From assembly GCF_000242615.2 (NCBI RefSeq), contig NZ_KI912268.1:709443-773442 (forward strand): a stretch of DNA of 64,000 nucleotides, given 5' to 3'. This DNA is from Holophaga foetida DSM 6591 (lineage in GTDB: Bacteria > Acidobacteriota > Holophagae > Holophagales > Holophagaceae). Made by a program: the position numbers and the translations under genes. Under the pieces are notes generated by a model. It did no database searches, was not told the origin of the DNA, and saw nothing but the letters and a program-made list of their open reading frames with translations. Positions 52,228 through 60,191 of the stretch are shown piece by piece (positions within the stretch are counted from its first letter, which is position 1; the number at the start of each line of letters is the position of its first letter).

Positions 52228-52544
52228 GTGACCCACGACACCCCCTGGATGACCTCGCCTTATCCAGAGGCGAGTCCCTGAATACCCGGAAGGTCTATCC
52301 GACCAAACTGCTGCTGAGCACCGCCGACGGGATGCTCGATCTTTCACCAGGCACTCTGGTTTCGGGGGTGTGGGAGTACCTGCTGGGTAAGCACCCATGC
52401 ACTCTGATGCTGAAACCTACCGATCCACGGTCACACGTCGGAGCCATGACACGCCGTCGCGCAGATGTGTTTAAAAATATTTCATCATCAATCAAAACCC
52501 TCGGCATCGATCACCGAGATCACCCAGCGATCCCACCTGCCTGA
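52228..52544 (+). pseudogene. Frameshifted small gene, no family recognised
   Basis: GTG 52228 follows GAGAGG. Its frame stops after 16 codons, but the protein-like reading continues in the next frame (LALSRGESLNTRKVYPTK, LLSTADGMLDLSPGTLVSGV) to a stop at 52544. The break is at a run of five C (about 52240-52245); one extra C would restore a ~104-aa protein. It may be a broken gene, a sequencing error or a frameshift site. Confidence 0.4.
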
Positions 52545-52816
52545 AAGCAGGTCCAAAGGGACAAAAAAGGGGATTTTTGAAGCTATTTTACAGATTTCGA
52601 AAAAAACCGCCCCCAAACAACCCCGAATTCGCGAACGGCAAGGATATATAGTCTGGGAGGATTCATGGTGGGATTCCGGACTTCGCTTCACGACAACCAA
52701 AGGGCATTCTCGGACAAGCATATTAATAATCATTTAATATTCAAGCACCCCTTCCTGGCCAAGTCCACGCTCACGCCATCCCCTTCACCCATCCGGAAAC
52801 GCCTCGGAGGCATCCG
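52545..52816. other. AT-rich intergenic stretch
   Basis: AT-rich, no credible gene. It probably carries the promoter of the paralogue unit starting at 52817; no palindrome of the shared type is seen here. Confidence 0.4.
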
Positions 52817-53260
52817 GTGAGGGAATATGCCTGGATCAATGCTTCCAATGGGGCCTATGCCTGGGTCGACGACCATGCCGCATGGGTTGGACAAGGTTCC
52901 CATGCCGCCTCCCTGGGGTTGGAGGAGGAGGCTGTCTCCCACATCGAGTCACCCACGCCGAAGGCACGTGGAGTGGCCCGGGTGAGAACACTGGTGGAAG
53001 CCATGGGAGCAGGCCTCATCCGCGTGTCCGCCTCCACCGAGGGTTGGCTCCTCGAAGGCGACCTGCCCTGGCGGACTATTCTGGAGGCTTCGGCACGATT
53101 CCTGAGCGAGACCAGCCCACCCCAGGCGCTCATTAGCATCAAGACCTTCGGGAGCCAGGATCGGCGAACCGGACTATGGTCCGACCTGCAAAGGGATCTC
53201 GGAACCGACTGCCAAGCAGAAGCCACCCCCAACTTCCCAACCCCACTGGAGGCTCAATGA
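52817..53260 (+). CDS. Unknown protein, first of two tandem paralogues
   Basis: 147 aa from GTG behind GGAGG. Opens with EYAWINASNGAYAWVDDHAAWV and has a segment RVRTLVEAMGAGLIRVS that match the next gene product closely, so the two arose by duplication. No known family. The stop overlaps the next start (ATGA). It begins a chain of tightly packed genes reaching the ung gene. Confidence 0.75.
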   Translation: MREYAWINASNGAYAWVDDHAAWVGQGSHAASLGLEEEAVSHIESPTPKARGVARVRTLVEAMGAGLIRVSASTEGWLLEGDLPWRTILEASARFLSETSPPQALISIKTFGSQDRRTGLWSDLQRDLGTDCQAEATPNFPTPLEAQ

Positions 53261-53742
53261 AGGAAGGCGCTTGGATCAACAGCACAAGCGGCACATTTGC
53301 CTGGATCGATGAACATGCCCACTGGATACGGCAGCCCGCCCATGCCCGCTCACTGGGGCTGAGCGAGGAGACCATCAAGAGGCTCACGGAGCAGGTTCCG
53401 GACTTCAATGGTGTCGGGCGGGTGGGAGTCCTGAAGGTGGCCATGGACGCCGGCCTCATCCGCTTCCGCGGGCATGGCGAGCGCTGCACCCTGGAAGGCA
53501 CCCTGAGCTGCCAGCAGATCCTTCAAGGCGCCGCCAACCTCCTCAGAGCCTGCATGGGACCCCACATGAGCGTCTGCATCCACGACCTGGTGCGCCAGGA
53601 GGAGGTCGCCGCGCCCTGGTGGGTGCTGGAGCACATCCTCGATGGAAATCCCGAGGAGTTGCAGGCCCTGGTGAAGCCCTGTGTGCTCGCTCCCCAGGCC
53701 CAGGAGATCATGACAACGGCCACCTGCCAGGGGCCAGGATGA
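53257..53742 (+). CDS. Unknown protein, second of two tandem paralogues
   Basis: 161 aa, ATGA overlap with the upstream gene and a GGAGG site. Matches the first paralogue in GAWINSTSGTFAWIDEHAHWIRQ and RVGVLKVAMDAGLIRFRG; the C-terminal third has diverged (HDLVRQEEVAAPWWVLEHIL). The ATGA overlap with the next gene is repeated. Function unknown; possibly a two-subunit complex of related proteins. Confidence 0.78.
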   Translation: MKEGAWINSTSGTFAWIDEHAHWIRQPAHARSLGLSEETIKRLTEQVPDFNGVGRVGVLKVAMDAGLIRFRGHGERCTLEGTLSCQQILQGAANLLRACMGPHMSVCIHDLVRQEEVAAPWWVLEHILDGNPEELQALVKPCVLAPQAQEIMTTATCQGPG

Positions 53743-54173
53743 ACCAGGAAGAGCGCGACAGACTCAAGGGGCTTTTCCTGCGGGCCTTAGCCGCCGCGTC
53801 CACTCCTGCCGAGCTACACGAGGTGGGCTGGAACCGCAGGAAGCCCGGAGATTCCTGGTGTTTCTTGGTGGTCCCGCCCAGGTTGGCAGGGGAACTGGAC
53901 AAGAAGGACCTTTACGAGGTCTTGGGGAGCGACTGTTACCCCGTGCTTTCAAAAGGCCAGATCGATATAACCCTTGGCAAAAAGCGCCTCCCCAAGCCAC
54001 AATCATTGCCAATGTCCTCCTCACTCAACCCAATGAATTCGGCCTCCTCGGCGGGATGGTCATCCGATTCAAGGGCACCGAGATCTGTGGTGATCGTCAT
54101 CGACGATCCCGTCAGCGGCCGGGCCCATGTAGAAACCGACCCGCCCTCCCAGGACCTCGATCAGGAGCCCTGA
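53739..54173 (+). CDS. Unknown protein in the paralogue chain
   Basis: 144 aa, ATGA overlap with the upstream gene. The first 80 residues look folded (EERDRLKGLFLRALAAASTPAELHEVGW, SWCFLVVPPRLAGELDKKDLYEVL); the C-terminal part is Ser/Pro-rich and acidic, probably flexible. No family recognised. Confidence 0.65.
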   Translation: MNQEERDRLKGLFLRALAAASTPAELHEVGWNRRKPGDSWCFLVVPPRLAGELDKKDLYEVLGSDCYPVLSKGQIDITLGKKRLPKPQSLPMSSSLNPMNSASSAGWSSDSRAPRSVVIVIDDPVSGRAHVETDPPSQDLDQEP

Positions 54174-54177
54174 ACCC

Positions 54178-54909
54178 ATGACGTTGACCCGAGCCCAGCA
54201 ACTGGACTACGCCAAGAAGCATCTCCCCCTCACCGCTTTCATCCGGAATGACGTCCTGCACGGCACCCGGCGTATCCTGGCTCTGGGAGCCGTGGATACT
54301 CCCCTGTGCTGGTTTGACTTCGCGGAGTCCTCGCCTTCCCTGGCATCCATGGAAGCGCCCTTGCCCGATGCACGGCGCCTGGTCTCCCACGGCGACACCC
54401 TTTTCGTGATCGGCACCGAGGATATCTGGAACTACCACTGGCCCCAGGACGAATCCACACCGCGCCTGGTCAAGCAGGCCGGGATCCCCGCGGATATCGC
54501 CTCGGCCGTGGCCTGGGACAAATACCTGATCATTCTCGCCCGCACCCACGCCAGCGGCAGGAAACCCCGCCCCCCCCAATCCGAGGAGACAAGGCTACAA
54601 CGGCTCCAGCGCCTCTCAGTGTGCAACGGTTACCCGGCCCGCCTGTCCTGGACCCTTTACGACCTCATCCTAGTGCTCGAAGCGGACACCCTGAAGGAAG
54701 TGGATTCCATGGCCATCCAGCAGGAGAGCCCGGTCAGCCCCCTCAACCCCGGGATAGGAAAGGTGCCGGAGCCGATCTGGAGATCGATCTCGGTGGAGGG
54801 GAGCCAACTGCGGATCGACGGAGGCCCCAAGGGAGCAGGAATCATTGAACTATTGAATTTGGAAAACACGGGCTTGTCTGCGCCAGTCTTCCCATCTACA
54901 GCATTGTAA
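54178..54909 (+). CDS. Unknown protein in the paralogue chain
   Basis: 243 aa, 4 nt after the previous stop. Mixed fold with LSWTLYDLILVLEADTLKEVDSM and a central NYHWPQDE stretch. No motif of a known enzyme seen. Placement between small unknown genes and ung suggests a shared operon. Confidence 0.65.
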   Translation: MTLTRAQQLDYAKKHLPLTAFIRNDVLHGTRRILALGAVDTPLCWFDFAESSPSLASMEAPLPDARRLVSHGDTLFVIGTEDIWNYHWPQDESTPRLVKQAGIPADIASAVAWDKYLIILARTHASGRKPRPPQSEETRLQRLQRLSVCNGYPARLSWTLYDLILVLEADTLKEVDSMAIQQESPVSPLNPGIGKVPEPIWRSISVEGSQLRIDGGPKGAGIIELLNLENTGLSAPVFPSTAL

Positions 54910-54932
54910 TTCGTCCTCAATTGGAGATATGG

Positions 54933-55706
54933 ATGCCCAACCCCTTCCTGAAGCAAATCCACCAGTCTTGGGAAAAAGCCATTCCTCAGGGGCTTTGGAG
55001 TGAATTAGAGACAGTGGTCGAAACCCTTCGTCAGCGTGGCCAGTTGAACCATGTTCTACCAGAAGCGGATCTTGTCCTGCGGTTCTTGAGCACCGACCTG
55101 AACAAGGTCAAGGTTGTCATCCTGGGCCAGGATCCTTACCCCCAGAGGGATGCGATAACCAGAAGGCCCATCGCGACGGGAAGAGCTTTCGAGGTCAACA
55201 ATTATGATTGTTGGCTATTGCCAACAGCCAACGCTTCCCTGCGGAATTTCCTAAAGAATCTCTACCGTCACTCGCACCCCGAAAACCGGCTCCCCCCAAT
55301 TGCAGAGATCCGACGCGCCATCCAGAGCCAGAGATTTGTCATCCCTGGGCCAAGCAAGCTTTTTGATCATTGGGAACGCCAGGGAGTCCTGCTGCTCAAT
55401 ACCAGTTTCACGACACTTGAGAATAATCCAGACATTCATGCTCCCATATGGCGGCAGTTCACCTTGGGCCTGCTTCGGGCAATCCAGACGCACCACCAAA
55501 TGGCAGCCCTACCCCTTCGTTGGATATACCTGGGGGGAAGGGCCAAGGAAATAGGAGATGCTGCATTTTCGGCACTGACCGCCGACCAACCGGACCAAAC
55601 TTGTGCCCCGCACCCCGCACTCCACGCATTCACGAAGAATGACTGTTTTTTCAATATCGGAAAGGAGAGAGTGATCGATTGGGGAGCTAAACACATGGTC
55701 CGATAG
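54933..55706 (+). CDS. Uracil-DNA glycosylase, family 1-like
   Basis: 257 aa. Water-activating motif VVILGQDPYPQ, then GVLLLNTSFTT and the C-terminal HPALHAF, the layout of Ung. It cuts uracil out of DNA in base-excision repair. Between the first two motifs the sequence is longer and less like standard Ung, so a divergent accessory form is likely. Base use is less GC-rich than neighbours. GGAG 6 nt before ATG 54933 sets the start. Confidence 0.85.
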   Translation: MPNPFLKQIHQSWEKAIPQGLWSELETVVETLRQRGQLNHVLPEADLVLRFLSTDLNKVKVVILGQDPYPQRDAITRRPIATGRAFEVNNYDCWLLPTANASLRNFLKNLYRHSHPENRLPPIAEIRRAIQSQRFVIPGPSKLFDHWERQGVLLLNTSFTTLENNPDIHAPIWRQFTLGLLRAIQTHHQMAALPLRWIYLGGRAKEIGDAAFSALTADQPDQTCAPHPALHAFTKNDCFFNIGKERVIDWGAKHMVR

Positions 55707-55746
55707 CAGTCACACCGAACTCCATCCGTCATTGGAATCCACACCC

Positions 55747-56244
55747 ATGAACAGTCACAGCCCTATCAATGAGCCCGCCTTCGACACCATCGAAGACACA
55801 TGGCACACCTCCTTCCTCGTCCGTCACCGCGACACGGTGAAGAGGGTCGAGGAACTCCACTTGGAGGACCCCAAGCTCATGGGCGCACTGCCATTCCGCG
55901 CCGAGGACCTGGACCGGGTGATCCGCCGCACCGAGGAGATGCAGGCCTGGTTCGAGCAGTTCGAGAGCTCGTCGGGCAACCCCATATGGGTGCTGGGTGT
56001 GGTGGGCAGCTGGCCGGATGGCGACCGCCAGTCCTACCCCAGGCTGGTGACCTCCTACCGTTCTCTGGGAGTGGATCCGCAGGAAGCGCGGCAATGGTCC
56101 GAGGAACTGATGGCCCAATTCCAGGCTGCCCCCCTGAAGGCTCCACTCCTCAAAGGAAAGCTCTGGGATCTGCTGATGGTGGATGGTGAACCCCAGCGCC
56201 TGAACACGGCGGGGGCGAGCCCCCAGGCCAAACCCGGAAAATAA
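55747..56244 (+). CDS. Unknown protein
   Basis: 165 aa. Acidic helical protein (HRDTVKRVEELHLEDPKLMG, RAEDLDRVIRRTEEMQAWFEQF) with a middle WVLGVVGSWPDGDRQSYPRL. No family recognised. Follows ung by 40 nt and precedes the HD gene by 4 nt. A TTG 5 codons up is an alternative start. Confidence 0.65.
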   Translation: MNSHSPINEPAFDTIEDTWHTSFLVRHRDTVKRVEELHLEDPKLMGALPFRAEDLDRVIRRTEEMQAWFEQFESSSGNPIWVLGVVGSWPDGDRQSYPRLVTSYRSLGVDPQEARQWSEELMAQFQAAPLKAPLLKGKLWDLLMVDGEPQRLNTAGASPQAKPGK

Positions 56245-56248
56245 GACC

Positions 56249-56779
56249 ATGACCCAAGCCCTGACCCCCACGACAACGCTTCCCGGAACGGGCCTGCACG
56301 ATCATCCGGCCATCCTGAAACGCATCCTGGACTCCTATGCCCTGCCCCCCAATGGCACCCATGGCATCCGCCACTGGCTGCGGGTCATGGAGAACGGCCT
56401 GCGGATCGCCCGAGTCACCGGGGGCGACGAGGAGGTGGTCGCCCTCTTCGGACTCTTCCATGACTCCCGGCGGATCAACGATTACCAGGACAGCGGCCAC
56501 GGCCTTCGGGGCGGCGACTTCGCCTCCGAACTCCGGGGCACCTTGGTCCACCTGAGCGGAGACCAGTTCGACCGGCTGCACGAGGCCTGCCGCCTCCACA
56601 CCAAGGGGCTCATCACCGAAGACCCCACCATCGGCGCCTGTTGGGACGCCGACCGACTGGACCTCGGCCGAGTGGGCATCACCCCGGATCCTGGGCTCCT
56701 ATGCACTTCCGCGGCCCGGGAACTCATCCCCTGGGCCCATGAGCGGGCGCGCAGGGATCACGATCCCCGGAAGGATTGA
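56249..56779 (+). CDS. HD-domain phosphohydrolase
   Basis: 176 aa. HD-type metal site: GIRHWLRVMENG, LFGLFHDSRR (HD), then CRLHTKG and CWDADRLDLGRVGI (second Asp). Such enzymes cut nucleotides or phosphoesters. The family match is good but substrate cannot be told. It follows the unknown gene by 4 nt. Confidence 0.85.
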   Translation: MTQALTPTTTLPGTGLHDHPAILKRILDSYALPPNGTHGIRHWLRVMENGLRIARVTGGDEEVVALFGLFHDSRRINDYQDSGHGLRGGDFASELRGTLVHLSGDQFDRLHEACRLHTKGLITEDPTIGACWDADRLDLGRVGITPDPGLLCTSAARELIPWAHERARRDHDPRKD

Positions 56780-56801
56780 ATACGGCAAGGAGGCCCAAAC
56801 C

Positions 56802-56984
56802 ATGGGCAAGAAACAGGAGATGGACGAAACGGCAAACCCCACGGTCTACCGCCGCTGCTACAAGGATCTCGTCACCCGGAGGAACGGAGGATGCTCATTC
56901 TGCCGCTGGCACCGGAATGAGAATGCAACGCGGCAGTCAAAGCGCGGGCACCGCAAACTCAACAAGATCCACAGGCGAGGGTGA
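56802..56984 (+). CDS. Small CxxC protein
   Basis: 60 aa, start fixed by AAGGAGG 8 nt upstream. Basic, with GGCSFCRWHRNENATRQSK, a possible zinc-knuckle or RNA-binding patch. No family recognised. Last gene of the unit. Confidence 0.55.
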   Translation: MGKKQEMDETANPTVYRRCYKDLVTRRNGGCSFCRWHRNENATRQSKRGHRKLNKIHRRG

Positions 56985-57103
56985 ATTGGTTTCTGGCGGC
57001 ATAGACCACCCTGCGGGCTTGGTGACCATGCCAGAAGGCAGGAGGAACCCACAAAGCCGATGGAATGAGGGAAAGGAGGTGGCGGGGAATGCAAACCCCC
57101 GAT

Positions 57104-60100
57104 TCACTCCAACTCCACCCGCACCCACTCCCCGCTCCGCAGCGCCACAAGCCAGGCCTCCACGGGAAGGCCGGAGTTCTCCCGCAGGACCTGGGCGTAG
57201 CGGGTGAGCTGAGCCCCGTAGCCCGCCAGTTCGGCCTCACCGAAGCCCGTGGAATGCTTGAAGTCCAGGAGATGGATACGGTCCCGGTCCCACACCACCA
57301 AGTCCGCTCGCCCCAGGGCCCCGCTGGCGGCGGCTCCCGCCAAGGGCAGTTCGGTCCGCCTTCGGAGATGGCGCCATCCCCTGGCCTCGAACTGCTCCAG
57401 GAAGCGGCTGGCGTTCTCCTTCGCCGAGGGCACCTCGGGCGGGGTGCCCAACCGCGCAGCGAAAGCTGAGGGCTCCTCCCACCGGATCAGGAGATCCCGG
57501 AGGTAGTCATGGATCTCCTCCCCCTGCCGCTTGGCCCGGGTCCGGTCAGCGGCCCCCCCATGGGCATGCACGGGAACCGCATCTTCGAGGACGACCTCTC
57601 TCCGGGCAGGGCCTTGCAGCCCGGCGGATTCGGCCCGGACGGGCATCACCGCCTCTGGGCACTGATCGACGAGGGCCAAGGCCTCCGTGTGGGCCGCAGC
57701 GAGGTGATGCCCATACTCGGCCCAGGTCCTGGCACCAGAGTGGGCCTTGGGCTCTTTGGGGGCCTGCAGCAGCAGACACATGCGTTCCCGGGCCCGGGTG
57801 AGGGCCACGTAGAGGAGATTGAGGTCATCCCTTCGCTGCCTTTCCTCCGACAGGGGTTTGAGCCGCTGATAGGTCTTCCCGGCGTGGCTCCCCAGCTTCC
57901 AGGCCAGAAGAAGCGCCTGCGTCTCGGGATCCGTTTTGAGCTCGCCTTTCCGCAGAGGCCTGGGCGATGCGTTCAGCAGGGGAAGGATGACATCCTCGTA
58001 TTCCAGGCCCTTGCTGGCGTGGGCTGTCTGGATGATCAGGTCGGCGTCCTCGGGGGTCGCGGGAAGATCCCCCCGCTCCGCACCCCGGCGTTCCTCGTCG
58101 AGCCTGGCGAAGGCCACGGCGGGGCTCTCCGGCAGTTCCAGAAGCATGGCGAGGAAGGCTCCCAGGTTGCGGCGGGCCCGGAGCGGCTCCAGGCGCCCGT
58201 GACACCGGAGGGCCTGCAGGCACCCCAACAGCCGCCCCTGCATCAGCAGGCGCCCTGCCAGTTCCCGGGTGCTTGTGCCGCGAAGTGAGAGCAGCCAGGC
58301 CACGGCATCGCGCCGCTCCTCCGGAAAGGCCTGGATGTCGAGGTCCCCGAGCCCCATCAACCCCCGGCGTCCCGCCAGGGCCGTGAGCTGGTCATCGCTC
58401 ATGCCGACGAGATGCCTGAGGAGCACCGCGCAGGGCAGCGAACGGCCAGGATGGGCCACCGCCTCCAGGGCCGCCATGGCGATGCGGATCCCCGGGCTGT
58501 CCCAGAAGCCCTCCTTCGCCACCACATAGGGCTGGATGCCCTGCTTTTTCAGCAGCAGAAGCAGCGCCGGGAGCTTGGTGCGCTGCCGCAGCAGCAGGGC
58601 ACGGCGACGCGGCGTCACACTGGCTGGCTCGCCGATGGCGCGGCTCCAGCCGCCCTCCCCAGAGAGGGCGGCAATCCATGCCCCAAGCCCCGGCAGATCC
58701 GTCCCCTGGGAGGGTGCGGCCGTGCGGACCAGACCTACCCGGAGATCGCTCGCCCCAATAGAGCACTGGCGCCCATCCAATCCGCACGCCCCGGAATCCA
58801 GCAATGGCCAGACCTCGTCCACGTAGCGATTGGCCAGATCCACGATCGGGGGTGTGGAGCGGTAGTTGGCAGGCAGGCGAAAGGCCCGTTCACCGGCCTT
58901 CTCCAGGTGCTCCCGGAGCAGGTCGGGATCCCCGCCCCGGAAACCGTAGATGGCCTGCTTGAGATCGCCCACCCGCACAGTGCGCACCGCTCCCAGGCCA
59001 TGGAGAAAGGCGTCCTGGGCCCGGGAGGTGTCCTGGTATTCGTCCACCAACAGCAGCTTTGGACGAGGCGGCTCCAGACCTCCCTGTGCGATCCCTTCGA
59101 TGGCCCGGCGAACCAGATCCCCGAAGGTCGCCATCCCCTGCTCCGCCTTCAGGGCCTCGAAACCCCTCAAGGCTCCGACCAGGAGGCAGCAGAGCCAAGC
59201 CTCCCAGGCATCCGCCACCGGCCCCAGCGTCGCAAGAGCCTCCTTGAATTCACAGGTGAAATACGTCTTTGCAGCATCGGCGCTTTCGCTCTGCCGTGCC
59301 GCCCAGCGGATGCGTTGCGCGAGGTCCGCATCAGGCCCCGGAATCCGCAAGACACACGAACTTTTGAAGTAGTGCCTGTAGCGGCTCGTTTCGTCCTTCG
59401 CGCGCCCGGGCTCTGCCGCGAAGGGCGCCAAGGCCTGCTCCGCCCGCTCCAGTGCCCCATGGAGGGCCTGGCGGGAGGGCTCAAGGTGTTCGGACTCCAG
59501 ATGCCCCATGGCATCGCGGTGGCCATCGTGGCCCGAGGACAGGGAGGCCCAGTTCTTCTCGGCCCAGGCTAGCAGCTGGTGGGCGGGGGCGAAGTCCGGA
59601 TGTTCCTCGGGGAGTTGCAGGGCCTCCCGCACCGCCTGCCGAAGGACGCGGAGTAGGGCGGGATGGCTCGCATCCAGGATGGCCTCCGGCACCCCTTCCC
59701 CCTGCCCCAGTAGTCCAAGGGCCAGGCTATGGATGGTGGAGACCTGGAGCATCTCGGCCTCGCGACGGGTGCGCCGCCAGAAGGCTCTGGCCCGCTCCGC
59801 CGAGGCCGCCCAGGAGGCCCCCCGCCAGAGAGGAGCCGCCTGGGCCACTTCCTTGATGGACTTCCTCAAACGCTCGGAGAGGTGAAGTCCATTCAGACAG
59901 CCCTCGAAGCCTGAAGCATCCGAATCGACGAGCTTGGACAGGAGGCCTGCCCAGGCGGCTTCGTCCAGCGAGGCCAGGAGATCGAGGGGCCGGAGCAGTC
60001 GTTCCCGCAGATCCGCCGCCGCCGCCTCGCTGAAGGTGGTAGCCAGGATCTCGAAGGGGCGGACCGCCTCCCGTCCCAATTCGGCGCTCACCAGCACAGT

Positions 60101-60190
60101 CAGGGTGAAGGTCTTGCCGGAACCCGCGCTGGCACTGACCACAAGGGATCCATTCAGCAGGCCCGGGGCATTCAGATCCAGATCGCGCAT
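57104..60190 (-). CDS. addA: AddA, ATP-dependent helicase/nuclease subunit A
   Basis: 1028 aa UvrD-type helicase with C-terminal nuclease. Seen: Walker A SASAGSGKTFTLT near the start, LLVDEYQDTSRAQ (motif II), LPANYRST, TAHASKGLEYEDVILP (motif V region), and the RecB-type nuclease ADLVVWDRDRIHLLDFKHST with GYGAQLTRYAQVL. With AddB it resects double-strand ends for RecA repair. The ATG 60190 is 1 nt beyond the addB stop. Length is a little short for AddA but all core motifs are present. Confidence 0.9.
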   Translation of the reverse strand: MRDLDLNAPGLLNGSLVVSASAGSGKTFTLTVLVSAELGREAVRPFEILATTFSEAAAADLRERLLRPLDLLASLDEAAWAGLLSKLVDSDASGFEGCLNGLHLSERLRKSIKEVAQAAPLWRGASWAASAERARAFWRRTRREAEMLQVSTIHSLALGLLGQGEGVPEAILDASHPALLRVLRQAVREALQLPEEHPDFAPAHQLLAWAEKNWASLSSGHDGHRDAMGHLESEHLEPSRQALHGALERAEQALAPFAAEPGRAKDETSRYRHYFKSSCVLRIPGPDADLAQRIRWAARQSESADAAKTYFTCEFKEALATLGPVADAWEAWLCCLLVGALRGFEALKAEQGMATFGDLVRRAIEGIAQGGLEPPRPKLLLVDEYQDTSRAQDAFLHGLGAVRTVRVGDLKQAIYGFRGGDPDLLREHLEKAGERAFRLPANYRSTPPIVDLANRYVDEVWPLLDSGACGLDGRQCSIGASDLRVGLVRTAAPSQGTDLPGLGAWIAALSGEGGWSRAIGEPASVTPRRRALLLRQRTKLPALLLLLKKQGIQPYVVAKEGFWDSPGIRIAMAALEAVAHPGRSLPCAVLLRHLVGMSDDQLTALAGRRGLMGLGDLDIQAFPEERRDAVAWLLSLRGTSTRELAGRLLMQGRLLGCLQALRCHGRLEPLRARRNLGAFLAMLLELPESPAVAFARLDEERRGAERGDLPATPEDADLIIQTAHASKGLEYEDVILPLLNASPRPLRKGELKTDPETQALLLAWKLGSHAGKTYQRLKPLSEERQRRDDLNLLYVALTRARERMCLLLQAPKEPKAHSGARTWAEYGHHLAAAHTEALALVDQCPEAVMPVRAESAGLQGPARREVVLEDAVPVHAHGGAADRTRAKRQGEEIHDYLRDLLIRWEEPSAFAARLGTPPEVPSAKENASRFLEQFEARGWRHLRRRTELPLAGAAASGALGRADLVVWDRDRIHLLDFKHSTGFGEAELAGYGAQLTRYAQVLRENSGLPVEAWLVALRSGEWVRVELE

Positions 60191-60191
60191 C

